This document shows positions 24,696-32,016 of a stretch of DNA of 40,351 bases, piece after piece. Source of the DNA: Bacteriovoracaceae bacterium UBA4573. GTDB lineage: Bacteria; Bdellovibrionota; UBA1018; UBA923. The DNA is taken from the NCBI GenBank assembly GCA_002387735.1, contig DGKJ01000029.1, positions 69,399 through 109,749 of the forward strand, read 5' to 3'. Position 1 is the first letter of the stretch. Every line of letters starts with the position of its first letter. The notes beneath the pieces are model-generated. The model worked only from the letters and a program-made list of their open reading frames with translations, was not told the DNA's origin and did not search any database. The translations under genes were made by a program, and so were the position numbers.

Positions 24696-25226
24696 ATGCT
24701 TACGAACGTTTTCCTCGGCCTCACGTTAGTCGGGGCTCAATGGGTTTTAGGATTTTTGATTGTAGTTAGTGTGGTTTCCGTTGCCCTGATCTTCGAACGA
24801 TGGAGTTACTTTCGAACGGCGCCTAAAAAACTGGAACAATCACTTCAAAGCGCCCTCAAACCGATCTCGGGCGAAGCCCGTGAAACGAAGGGCCAATACG
24901 TTTATGACGGACTTATCGCCGATGCACGATTGAAGGCTGAAAACCGGCTTAGCTGGCTTGCGACTATTGGTTCCAATGCTCCATTTGTAGGTCTTTTCGG
25001 CACAGTACTAGGAATTATTAAAGCGTTTCATGACCTTTCGCAGCAGGGCACTCAGGGTTCGTCCGTCGTGAGCGCGGGCATATCCGAAGCTCTAGTAGCC
25101 ACGGCCGTGGGACTGTTCGTCGCAATTCCCGCGGTGATCGCCTACAACTATTTCCAACGAAAAGTGCGGGACATGTTGCTCATAGCAGAACGTACTAAAA
25201 ACCATCTTTTTGCGGACAACCGCTAA
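24696..25226 (+). CDS. TolQ/ExbB/MotA-family proton-channel protein
   Basis: From ATG at 24696 (ribosome-binding site CAGGAG, spacing 9) the product is 176 residues. The first helix is VLGFLIVVSVVSVALIFERW, followed by a cytoplasmic loop. Then come the family's hallmark helices: RLSWLATIGSNAPFVGLFGTVLGIIKAF and GISEALVATAVGLFVAIPAVIAYNYF. In the family this protein and its TolR/ExbD partner form a proton-driven motor in the inner membrane that energises outer-membrane uptake or envelope integrity. Which system it serves is unclear: no tonB, tolA or tolB is present. Confidence 0.92.
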   Translation: MLTNVFLGLTLVGAQWVLGFLIVVSVVSVALIFERWSYFRTAPKKLEQSLQSALKPISGEARETKGQYVYDGLIADARLKAENRLSWLATIGSNAPFVGLFGTVLGIIKAFHDLSQQGTQGSSVVSAGISEALVATAVGLFVAIPAVIAYNYFQRKVRDMLLIAERTKNHLFADNR

Positions 25227-25241
25227 GAATTGAGGGTTCAC

Positions 25242-25631
25242 TTGGCTTCGCAACTCGGCAACGACGAAGAGATATCGGGTATCAACGTCACACCCTTGGT
25301 TGACGTCGTATTGGTGCTTTTGGTGATTTTCATGATCACCGCGCCCGCGCTTTATCAGAACGCGATCAACGTCCAATTACCAGAAGCGAAAACCGGTGAA
25401 GACGCGTCCAAAGCGCTCCTCCAGATCGTGGTCAATGAGTCCGGGACAATTTTTTTGGAAAACAAACCAATGTCGCTTGATCAACTCGTCGCCGTGGCCA
25501 AAGCTCAAAACTCTCAATCCGCCCTAATCATGGCCGACACCAAAGTAGAGCACGGCAAAGTTATTTCGGTTGTTGATCGCCTTAAATCCGAAGGTATTCA
25601 GAAGTTCTCTTTTGGAGTGGAAAAGCATTGA
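25242..25631 (+). CDS. ExbD/TolR-family protein
   Basis: The product is about 129 residues. The conserved opening ISGINVTPLVDVVLVLLVIFMITAP carries the essential membrane aspartate of this family. A periplasmic domain follows (VQLPEAKTGE, IVVNESGTIFLENKPMSLDQLVAVAKA). The frame opens at TTG 25230, but GAGGG at 25232-25236 points to TTG at 25242 as the start. The stop overlaps the MsrBA start by 4 bases (ATGA), an unusual coupling for this family. Confidence 0.9.
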   Translation: MASQLGNDEEISGINVTPLVDVVLVLLVIFMITAPALYQNAINVQLPEAKTGEDASKALLQIVVNESGTIFLENKPMSLDQLVAVAKAQNSQSALIMADTKVEHGKVISVVDRLKSEGIQKFSFGVEKH

Positions 25632-26698
25632 TGAGTCGTTTTAAGCGGTGGTGCTTGCTGCCTGCGCTTGTGCTACTCGTCTCATTTGCTTGTAATCGCC
25701 AGTCCGTGTTAAACGCTCCTGCCAAGGAACCCAGAGAACCACTCATGAGCACGAAGTCGTACCAAAAACCAACCGATGAAGAACTAAAGTCGCGGCTCAC
25801 CGCAGAACAATACCGGTGCACGCAAGAGGCTGGAACTGAAAAACCATTCGCCAACGCCTACTGGGACCATAAAGAAGACGGCATTTATGTCGACGTCGTC
25901 AGCGGAGAAGCTCTATTTAGTTCGATCGATAAATATGATTCCGGTAGCGGATGGCCAAGTTTTACCAAACCGTTAGAATCACAAAATATTAAGTCGATTC
26001 AAGACCGTTCCCACGGAATGGATCGTACCGAGGTTCGGTCTAAAAATGCGGACTCCCACTTAGGTCACGTTTTTGATGATGGCCCCAAACAAGCCGGGGG
26101 GCTGCGCTTCTGTATCAATTCCGCCGCGCTTCGATTCGTGCCACTTGCTCAAATGAAAACCCAGGGGTACGGGGCATTTCTTTTTGCTTTTGCTGAGAAG
26201 AAACATTGGCAAATCGCTACTCTGGCGGGCGGCTGTTTTTGGGGCATGGAGGAATTACTTCAAAAGCTCCCAGGAGTGATCGAAACCCAAGTGGGTTACA
26301 CTGGCGGAACGCTTGAAAATGCCGTTTACACCGAAGTCAAAAAAGGCACTACCGGCCACGCCGAAGCTGTTCAGGTGTTGTTTGACCCTGCGTTCATAAG
26401 TTACGAAAAAATCTTGTTAGAGTTCTTTCGCATCCATGACCCGACAACTGTTGATCGCCAGGGCAATGATATTGGCACCCAATATCGCTCGGCCATTTTC
26501 TTTCACAACGCGGAACAAAAACAAATCGCGGAACGTGTTAAAAAACGCGTGAACGACTCTGGAAAATGGAAAAAACCAGTCGTCACCGCTTTGGTTCCTC
26601 AAGCGCGGTTCTGGCGAGCCGAAGAATATCACCAGAAGTACTTAGACAAAACCCCCAACGGGTATACTTGCCACTTCGCTAGACCATTTGAATTCTAG
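25628..26698 (+). CDS. msrBA: Fused methionine sulfoxide reductase MsrB-MsrA, likely lipoprotein
   Basis: The 356-residue product starts with a signal sequence ending in VSFAC (Cys22), a likely lipid-anchored cysteine. MsrB comes first (about 45-175): YRCTQEAGTEKPFANAYWD, SGSGWPSF, RSKNADSHLGHVFDDGP and GLRFCINSAALRF, with catalytic Cys162. C64 may be the resolving cysteine; the zinc-binding cysteine pairs of some MsrB proteins are absent. MsrA follows (about 195-350): GGCFWGMEE with catalytic Cys203, then GYTGG, GHAEAVQV and DIGTQYRSAIF. Together they reduce both sulfoxide stereoisomers of methionine. The signal sequence places the repair in the envelope, where the electron donor is not evident. 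The gene is coupled to the exbD-like gene. Confidence 0.93.
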   Translation: MMSRFKRWCLLPALVLLVSFACNRQSVLNAPAKEPREPLMSTKSYQKPTDEELKSRLTAEQYRCTQEAGTEKPFANAYWDHKEDGIYVDVVSGEALFSSIDKYDSGSGWPSFTKPLESQNIKSIQDRSHGMDRTEVRSKNADSHLGHVFDDGPKQAGGLRFCINSAALRFVPLAQMKTQGYGAFLFAFAEKKHWQIATLAGGCFWGMEELLQKLPGVIETQVGYTGGTLENAVYTEVKKGTTGHAEAVQVLFDPAFISYEKILLEFFRIHDPTTVDRQGNDIGTQYRSAIFFHNAEQKQIAERVKKRVNDSGKWKKPVVTALVPQARFWRAEEYHQKYLDKTPNGYTCHFARPFEF

Positions 26699-26705
26699 GC
26701 CACCA

Positions 26706-28514
26706 CTAGCGTTCAGGAGAAATCGCATTGGCAATAATTTCTAAAACTTCGGCCGATGCCTTGGGTCCAAGAAATTTTTGAATATCTACATACCGATCTC
26801 TAATGTCAGTTGCCGCTTCTGGGAGATGCTTACTGCCCATTAAGAAACGGGCCATTGGAAAGCCCTCGGGAACCGGCAGCGGACTCGCATTCAAATCGCG
26901 TTCGAGCGCCGCCAAAAATTCTATCCACAACGCGCTCGCTTGCTCTTCATCTAGTCTGTGGGTCGCCGGTCCTTTTTTTCCGCCAGACCTCGTGAGATAG
27001 AAGGCCCCAAGCAATACCTTACGAATATTCCCCCGAATCACCTGTAACTCGATGCGCACGAGATCCGCTTTTTTTTCCGATTTTAATCCGATGCCCTCAG
27101 CGCTCCACTTTCGCGCTCCCTCACGCAGCAACCGGTCTATGTAGCTCGCCGCGGACTTGAGCCATTTTTCCCGCTCTCCGATAGTCGCTCCAGTGACATA
27201 GTGATCCTTGTAAGGGCTTTCGTCGTAGAAGTGTGAGCGATCTTCTTTGGGGACTACTCTCACTTTAATCTCGCCAGACCAATAAAGCGCGAACTCAAAC
27301 GGGGGATTACGAATCCAAGCCGCAGCTCCGGCGAGCATTATTCCAGCATCTATGTCCAAAATCCCAGGATTCCAAAGAGGATCAACAATTTTCCGATCGG
27401 TAATTCCGTATCTGTTAAAACGTTCATACCGTTTTCGCCGCTCAATTCGGCTCACGAGATCGTCGTTCGGAAAAAACTCTCGAAGACCTAACGATTCTTC
27501 GGTAACCAATCCCCCACTTCCGGCTTCTAGATTTTTATTGAGCAAATCTTTGAAGGCTTCGGAAAATTCGTGACTACGCGGAATAAAATCTAAATCAAGA
27601 GGGCGATCAATCGCGCTACTTTGCAAATACAGGTAATTGAGTCTTCGCACGACTTCTTCTCGACTGGAATAAAGAACGCGTGCGCGGTCAACAAACATTC
27701 CCGCGAGCCCAACGTCTCGCGCCGTCTGAAAAAGTTCTTCGATTTTTGCCAACGATAGTTCAGAGGCAGAACTGAATTCCGGAGAATCAATTGGCAATGT
27801 AAGGATTTGTTCCAAATGAGTCAGAATGTCGTTTGGAGCTACATATTTCTGGGTTGCAGCACCACTCGATCCGTGTACGAGTTGGTCGGCTACTCGCCAC
27901 TGTTTCCATAAATCGGCCGATACCAAGTGCCGATGTTTGGACGAAAGTGGCCAGAGAAAACTCAAGTGTTGCGAAGAAAAATTGTTTTTTAATCGTTGAG
28001 TTGCGACTTCTGCAATTTTAGGGGGGAGCTGATTGAGCACCTGAACCACCCTTTCCAATAACTTGTTTCCGGGAATTTTTGCAGTAGTTTCCAAAGCCGC
28101 AAACGCGGCATCTCGCAATTCCGGGTCCTGATCATTTGCGAGTGCCTCGGCAATCCAAAGAGGAAGCTGCCTTAGGTGTTTCTCGAAGTGACGCTCGATC
28201 ATTTCCCGGAGCTGTTGTGCCGTCGGGGCGTCGAGTGCAGGTAGCTCGGCCGCCAGCTTCTTAACGAATAATATTTCACCGCACGGACTGTTCACTCCCC
28301 GTTCGTGTTCGGCGAAAATCTCGGCGGCCCCACGAGGCGGAGTGGCCCATCCAGCCTGAGTGGTTCCAAGCAAGCAACCCGCAAGTACCATTGCCGCTTC
28401 ACTGCGATGAAACCTAAACAACATCATGAGGGAGCGATACGTTACCCGACAAAAAAAGGCAACTAACAAATAAAATAACGAACCCTCTCTTCTGTCCTTG
28501 GGTCCGAGATTCAT
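26706..28514 (-). CDS. Exported protein of unknown function at the end of the lar operon
   Basis: About 602 residues, no recognised family. ATG at 28514 overlaps the larC stop by 4 bases (ATGA), which favours this start. A signal peptide-like region (SEAAMVLAGCLLGTTQAGWATP) lies about 40-60 residues in, so an internal ATG at 28427 (MMLFRFHRSEA) would give a conventional signal peptide and is a real alternative. The mature part is helical. An early section (DPELRDAAFAALETTAKIPGNKLLERVVQVLNQLPPKIAEVATQRL) resembles HEAT-type repeats. Later there is a mixed domain with many charged residues and IWNP/LDIDAG-like turns. Any link to nickel-pincer chemistry is only suggested by position. Confidence 0.7.
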   Translation of the reverse strand: MNLGPKDRREGSLFYLLVAFFCRVTYRSLMMLFRFHRSEAAMVLAGCLLGTTQAGWATPPRGAAEIFAEHERGVNSPCGEILFVKKLAAELPALDAPTAQQLREMIERHFEKHLRQLPLWIAEALANDQDPELRDAAFAALETTAKIPGNKLLERVVQVLNQLPPKIAEVATQRLKNNFSSQHLSFLWPLSSKHRHLVSADLWKQWRVADQLVHGSSGAATQKYVAPNDILTHLEQILTLPIDSPEFSSASELSLAKIEELFQTARDVGLAGMFVDRARVLYSSREEVVRRLNYLYLQSSAIDRPLDLDFIPRSHEFSEAFKDLLNKNLEAGSGGLVTEESLGLREFFPNDDLVSRIERRKRYERFNRYGITDRKIVDPLWNPGILDIDAGIMLAGAAAWIRNPPFEFALYWSGEIKVRVVPKEDRSHFYDESPYKDHYVTGATIGEREKWLKSAASYIDRLLREGARKWSAEGIGLKSEKKADLVRIELQVIRGNIRKVLLGAFYLTRSGGKKGPATHRLDEEQASALWIEFLAALERDLNASPLPVPEGFPMARFLMGSKHLPEAATDIRDRYVDIQKFLGPKASAEVLEIIANAISPER

Positions 28515-29764
28515 TGTCGTTTTCGCCAATCCTCGAATTCAATTTTTTCCTTGAGAATCCGCCCCTGAAGATCGCTTCCTAATTTAAAGCGCATGGTGCC
28601 CAGTTCAGTTTCACGATCCTCAAAACGGCGACTCAGAATTTTTCGATCCCAAGTACGGTACCGCAAACCGAAGCTAGAACTGTTTTCCAATATCCATTCC
28701 ATGAGATCGTTCGCCAAGGCTGCCGCACACAAAACCGAAATTTGGGTGGCAAGGCGCCCTTTTTTACCGGTGATCGGTGTAAGCCAAGCATCCAGTGCCC
28801 CTCGCGCCATCAGCGACTCTAGAATCCACGCCGTACGTTCGGCGGTCTGATCGTCTACGTTTAAAACTACCTCGGTAACCTGGTCTTCTTCGAAGCGCGC
28901 GGGCGTTGGGTTTATTTGCTGCTCGGTTTTAGAAACCTTTGCCTCCGTCGCGACGAGTGTGACCCTGAAAATATTAGGATAGTTCCCAAGGTCCATCGTA
29001 CCCGCCCCCGACCCGGTCGCTAAGACTCTGCCCGACGGCCACTGGTCTAAGAACTTGACGTCGAGCGCCCGCAAGATTGCAAGGCCAGTCGGCGTTGAGA
29101 GCTCCACATTTTCCCGGACGATCGCCCGAGGAGTTTCCGAAGTTTGCATTTGTTGCACCAACCAAGCAGCGGCTGGCGGCGGCACTGCGTGCGTTCCATG
29201 TTCGATCTGAACAACGCCACGTCCAAGCTTAACAGGCGAGGCAAAATAGTCGTCGGCTGCTACAAGTCTTATGCAGCGGGCGGCCATCACGACGTCTAGA
29301 ATCGAATCAACGGTTCCCACTTCATGAAACGCCACCTCGTTTACCGGGCATCCGTGAGCATGGGCTTCGGCTTCTGCGATGAGCCTAAAAATCTTTTGGG
29401 AAAGCGTTTTTTCCGCCGCATGCAACGAGGACTCCGCTAAAAACCGGTCGATATCGATGTAACGCGAATGCCAATGGCCGCCGAGTCCCTGCGCTGCGGG
29501 GGAACGCACGTAGGAATGAGCGGCAAACGTTGGTTGAATCTTCTTTTTCCACGAATCGTCGGTCCAACTCACGCTTAGGTGCGTCGCCTGCATCGACGCC
29601 CGCACTACAGCAGCTCTCGCAATCCTCACGCCGCTCAACCCTAATTGTTGCGGAATTTTTTCGAGCTCCTCGAACGCCACTAGGCCAGCATTCACGAAAC
29701 TTGCAGCAAACATATCGCCCGCAACTCCCGCTACGCTTTCGAAATACAGGGTTCTGGTACTCAC
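28511..29764 (-). CDS. larC: Nickel insertion protein LarC (nickel-pincer cofactor)
   Basis: The 417-residue protein opens with LYFESVAGVAGDMFAASFVNAG and contains AHAHGCPVNEVAFHEVGTVDSILDVV, both hallmarks of LarC. In the family LarC uses CTP to insert nickel into the pincer nucleotide, the last step of cofactor synthesis. A histidine-rich central region (AHSYVRSPAAQGLGGHWHSRYIDID) may help metal handling. The gene is a single full-length frame, without the internal frameshift seen in some larC genes. Its start overlaps the larB stop (29761-29764) and its stop overlaps the following exported-protein gene. Confidence 0.93.
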   Translation of the reverse strand: MSTRTLYFESVAGVAGDMFAASFVNAGLVAFEELEKIPQQLGLSGVRIARAAVVRASMQATHLSVSWTDDSWKKKIQPTFAAHSYVRSPAAQGLGGHWHSRYIDIDRFLAESSLHAAEKTLSQKIFRLIAEAEAHAHGCPVNEVAFHEVGTVDSILDVVMAARCIRLVAADDYFASPVKLGRGVVQIEHGTHAVPPPAAAWLVQQMQTSETPRAIVRENVELSTPTGLAILRALDVKFLDQWPSGRVLATGSGAGTMDLGNYPNIFRVTLVATEAKVSKTEQQINPTPARFEEDQVTEVVLNVDDQTAERTAWILESLMARGALDAWLTPITGKKGRLATQISVLCAAALANDLMEWILENSSSFGLRYRTWDRKILSRRFEDRETELGTMRFKLGSDLQGRILKEKIEFEDWRKRQ

Positions 29765-30567
29765 GCGCGAACCTCTCTGATCGTATTTAATACTCGAGCG
29801 GCCGCCATGGCAGCGCCGAAGCCGTTATCAATATTGCACACGGTCACACCGGAAGCGCAGGAATTCAGCATACCTAATAGCGCGGCAATTCCAGAAAAAC
29901 TCGCTCCGTAACCCACCGAAGTCGGTACAGCGAATACCGGAGCACTCACTAAACCGCCTAACACACTCGGAAGCGCACCCTCCATACCCGCGCAAACAAT
30001 CACGGCCGACGCTCTGCGAATGCGCTCAACTTGTGCAAGCACGCGGTGCAAACCCGCTACTCCTACGTCGTGAATCGCTTCAAAAGCAATTTCATGGGCA
30101 ATTAATGTTTCGATGGCTTCTTCCGCCACACCTAGATCGCTGGTTCCGGCCGTCACCACTGCTACAAAAGCACGATTCGGATATTCGGAGTGCAATATCG
30201 GTTCTTTCGGAAACGCAGTTAAAGTACTGGCTCGCTCACGCACTCGTACGGGTATGTTTTCCTTGGCCAAAACACTCGCGCACGCAGTGATTTTTTCGGA
30301 ATTTAATCTGGTTACCAACACCGTGCGTTCGCTGAGACTCAGTTCTCTCACTATTGTCACGATTTCCGAAACTGTCTTCGAAGCTCCGAAAACCACTTCT
30401 CCAAATCCGTTACGAAGGGCTCGGTGATGATCCAAATTGGCAAACCCCAAACTGCCGTCGCGAAAAGCACTGCTGGTCAATTTTTCGCTTACGGTTTGAA
30501 CTGTTGCGTTCCCTTCGACCAATGCGGTGAGTAGCGCTTCGAGATCTTGTTTTGTTTTCATAAACAC
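29761..30567 (-). CDS. larB: Nickel-pincer cofactor biosynthesis protein LarB
   Basis: The 268-residue protein has the LarB plan. The N-terminal domain contains DHHRALRNGFGEVVFGASKTVSEIV, the region matching the family's R-x-G-x-PEV-x-x-x-GK segment. The C-terminal PurE-like domain (about 118-260) contains VAVVTAGTSDLGVAEEA, HDVGVAGLHRVL, VIVCAGMEGALPSVLGGL, VPTSVGYGASFSGIAALLGMLNSCASGVTVCNIDNGFGA. LarB carboxylates and hydrolyses nicotinic acid adenine dinucleotide, the first step of the pathway. It starts 6 bases after larE and overlaps larC by 4 bases. Confidence 0.95.
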   Translation of the reverse strand: MFMKTKQDLEALLTALVEGNATVQTVSEKLTSSAFRDGSLGFANLDHHRALRNGFGEVVFGASKTVSEIVTIVRELSLSERTVLVTRLNSEKITACASVLAKENIPVRVRERASTLTAFPKEPILHSEYPNRAFVAVVTAGTSDLGVAEEAIETLIAHEIAFEAIHDVGVAGLHRVLAQVERIRRASAVIVCAGMEGALPSVLGGLVSAPVFAVPTSVGYGASFSGIAALLGMLNSCASGVTVCNIDNGFGAAMAAARVLNTIREVRA

Positions 30568-30573
30568 TCGTTC

Positions 30574-31422
30574 CTAAACATTCGCACCGCCCATTCGATA
30601 CCCACGTGGGTCAACTTCAATGCGACTCAAACCCAAACTTTGAGCCAGCTCTCGCAGGGCGAACAGTTCTCGCGTGACCTCTTCAATGTTTTTCGGATCA
30701 ACTTCCACACGCACCCACTCGCCCGAGTGATCGCTGTGCAAACGCGCGCGCACCAATGCCAGTCCCATTGCTTGCAAGCGTTGCTCTACGGCTTCTACTG
30801 CGCGAAGTCGTTCATTGGTCACGGTCACCCCCCTCATTAACCGTGAACTCAAACACGGACTCGCGGGTTTGTCATAAAACGGTAGTTGGTGGGCCCGCAT
30901 CAAAATGCGTATATCATCTTTCTCGAGATCGGCTTCATCGAGTGGCGCCCGCACATTGTTTTCTAGGGCCGCACGGTGGCCCGGACGATCATCGCCGCGA
31001 TCCGAGGCGGTATAACCGTAGGCTACAAATCGACATTCTAATTCTGCAATTTTTTCAGCTGTAATTCGAAAGAGCTCTGCCTTGCAATGATAACAACGGT
31101 TTTCATCGTTTTTGAGATACGCCCCATTTTCGAACTCTTGGCTCGCGGTCCAAATATGGGGGGTCCCCACCCGTTGAACAAAAGCTCGGGCATCGTTTTG
31201 GTCCGCTGCCGAAGTGCTCGGGCTAATTGTCGTAAGTGCCACCACACGGCCACCATCACGTGATCGTATTTGTTCTGCACTCCAGAGCAGAAAACTGCTA
31301 TCTACGCCGCCCGAAAAAGCTACTAACAAGCCGTCTAAAACTAATGGTCGCAGGACCTCATGTAGAAGCTGTTCTTTTTTTCGAGTCGAGACCGGAATTT
31401 CTGGGCGAATTGAAGCGAGCAT
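30574..31422 (-). CDS. larE: Sulfur transferase LarE (nickel-pincer cofactor)
   Basis: The 282-residue enzyme has the ATP-pyrophosphatase P-loop SGGVDSS (37-43), NRCYHCK (C110, C113), the GYTASDRGDDRPG loop and PASPCLSSR with C190. In the family the cysteine at this place is the sulfur donor in single-cysteine, self-sacrificing LarE enzymes. I see no extra cysteines nearby of the kind expected for an iron-sulfur type. It adds thiocarboxylate groups to the pyridinium precursor made by LarB. It is the first of the three lar genes and follows a small exported-protein gene by 25 bases. Confidence 0.94.
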   Translation of the reverse strand: MLASIRPEIPVSTRKKEQLLHEVLRPLVLDGLLVAFSGGVDSSFLLWSAEQIRSRDGGRVVALTTISPSTSAADQNDARAFVQRVGTPHIWTASQEFENGAYLKNDENRCYHCKAELFRITAEKIAELECRFVAYGYTASDRGDDRPGHRAALENNVRAPLDEADLEKDDIRILMRAHQLPFYDKPASPCLSSRLMRGVTVTNERLRAVEAVEQRLQAMGLALVRARLHSDHSGEWVRVEVDPKNIEEVTRELFALRELAQSLGLSRIEVDPRGYRMGGANV

Positions 31423-31447
31423 ACCTACGTCTTTAGCGCAAACAGCG

Positions 31448-31909
31448 TTAATTTCGTAGCGGTTTAGCAGATGGTCGTTCGCGGCGTTTTACGGGAGTCC
31501 ACACGTCTATGTAATTTGGCACTGGCTTATCGCGCGAAGGGTCTTGCTCAATCTCAACTGGAATGATTTGGGTCGTGACGTCCGGAACTCTTTCTTGACG
31601 ATCACGTTCGCGTTCGTACGATGACTCTTCACTTCCGGGAGTTTGGATTTCTGGGCGCTGCACGCGGTCGTCCCATTCCCAGTCGCCGGCAAACATCGTT
31701 GGATCAGAGGCTCTAAAAACAACAAGGCACCGCAAACCTTGATCAGAGTTTTGCGATGCCTTCTTTGAACCCGGATAGAGCAACGCCCCACCGTTTAACT
31801 CAGCACTGCTCGAGGCGAAACTTTTGGTTCCAACTACCAGCAGCAAACCTAGTACCAAGCCCATCCCCATGAGCGATAGTTTAGTTTTGTTCCCCATACC
31901 CACGGGCAT
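31448..31909 (-). CDS. Small exported protein of unknown function
   Basis: The 153-residue product has a signal peptide (LSLMGMGLVLGLLLVVGTKSFASS). The remainder has low complexity with many charged residues (PEIQTPGSEESSYERERDRQERV) and a Pro-rich segment near the end. It resembles no family I know. It lies between the RNase E hairpin and larE on the same strand, so it may share their transcript. Of its two possible ATG starts (residues 1 and 5), neither has a clear ribosome-binding site. Confidence 0.6.
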   Translation of the reverse strand: MPVGMGNKTKLSLMGMGLVLGLLLVVGTKSFASSSAELNGGALLYPGSKKASQNSDQGLRCLVVFRASDPTMFAGDWEWDDRVQRPEIQTPGSEESSYERERDRQERVPDVTTQIIPVEIEQDPSRDKPVPNYIDVWTPVKRRERPSAKPLRN

Positions 31910-31963
31910 TCATCGCAGAAAATTCACGGCGAGTCCAGTGGGGTAAGCAAATTTTTTATGATT

Positions 31964-32011
31964 CCAACAAGTTTGAGTGTGTATTTTTTTCACACCCAAA
32001 CTTTCCGTTGG
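31964..32011 (-). terminator. Long hairpin just after the RNase E/G stop
   Basis: In the minus-strand transcript a 13-bp stem (31969-31981 with 31991-32003, one G-U pair) encloses a 9-base A-rich loop. CCAAC/GTTGG (31964-31968 with 32007-32011) extends it below a 3-base bulge. It begins 6 bases after the RNase stop codon. No run of U follows, so it may be a processing or stability element and not a classic terminator. Confidence 0.55.
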
Positions 32012-32016
32012 ATCGC

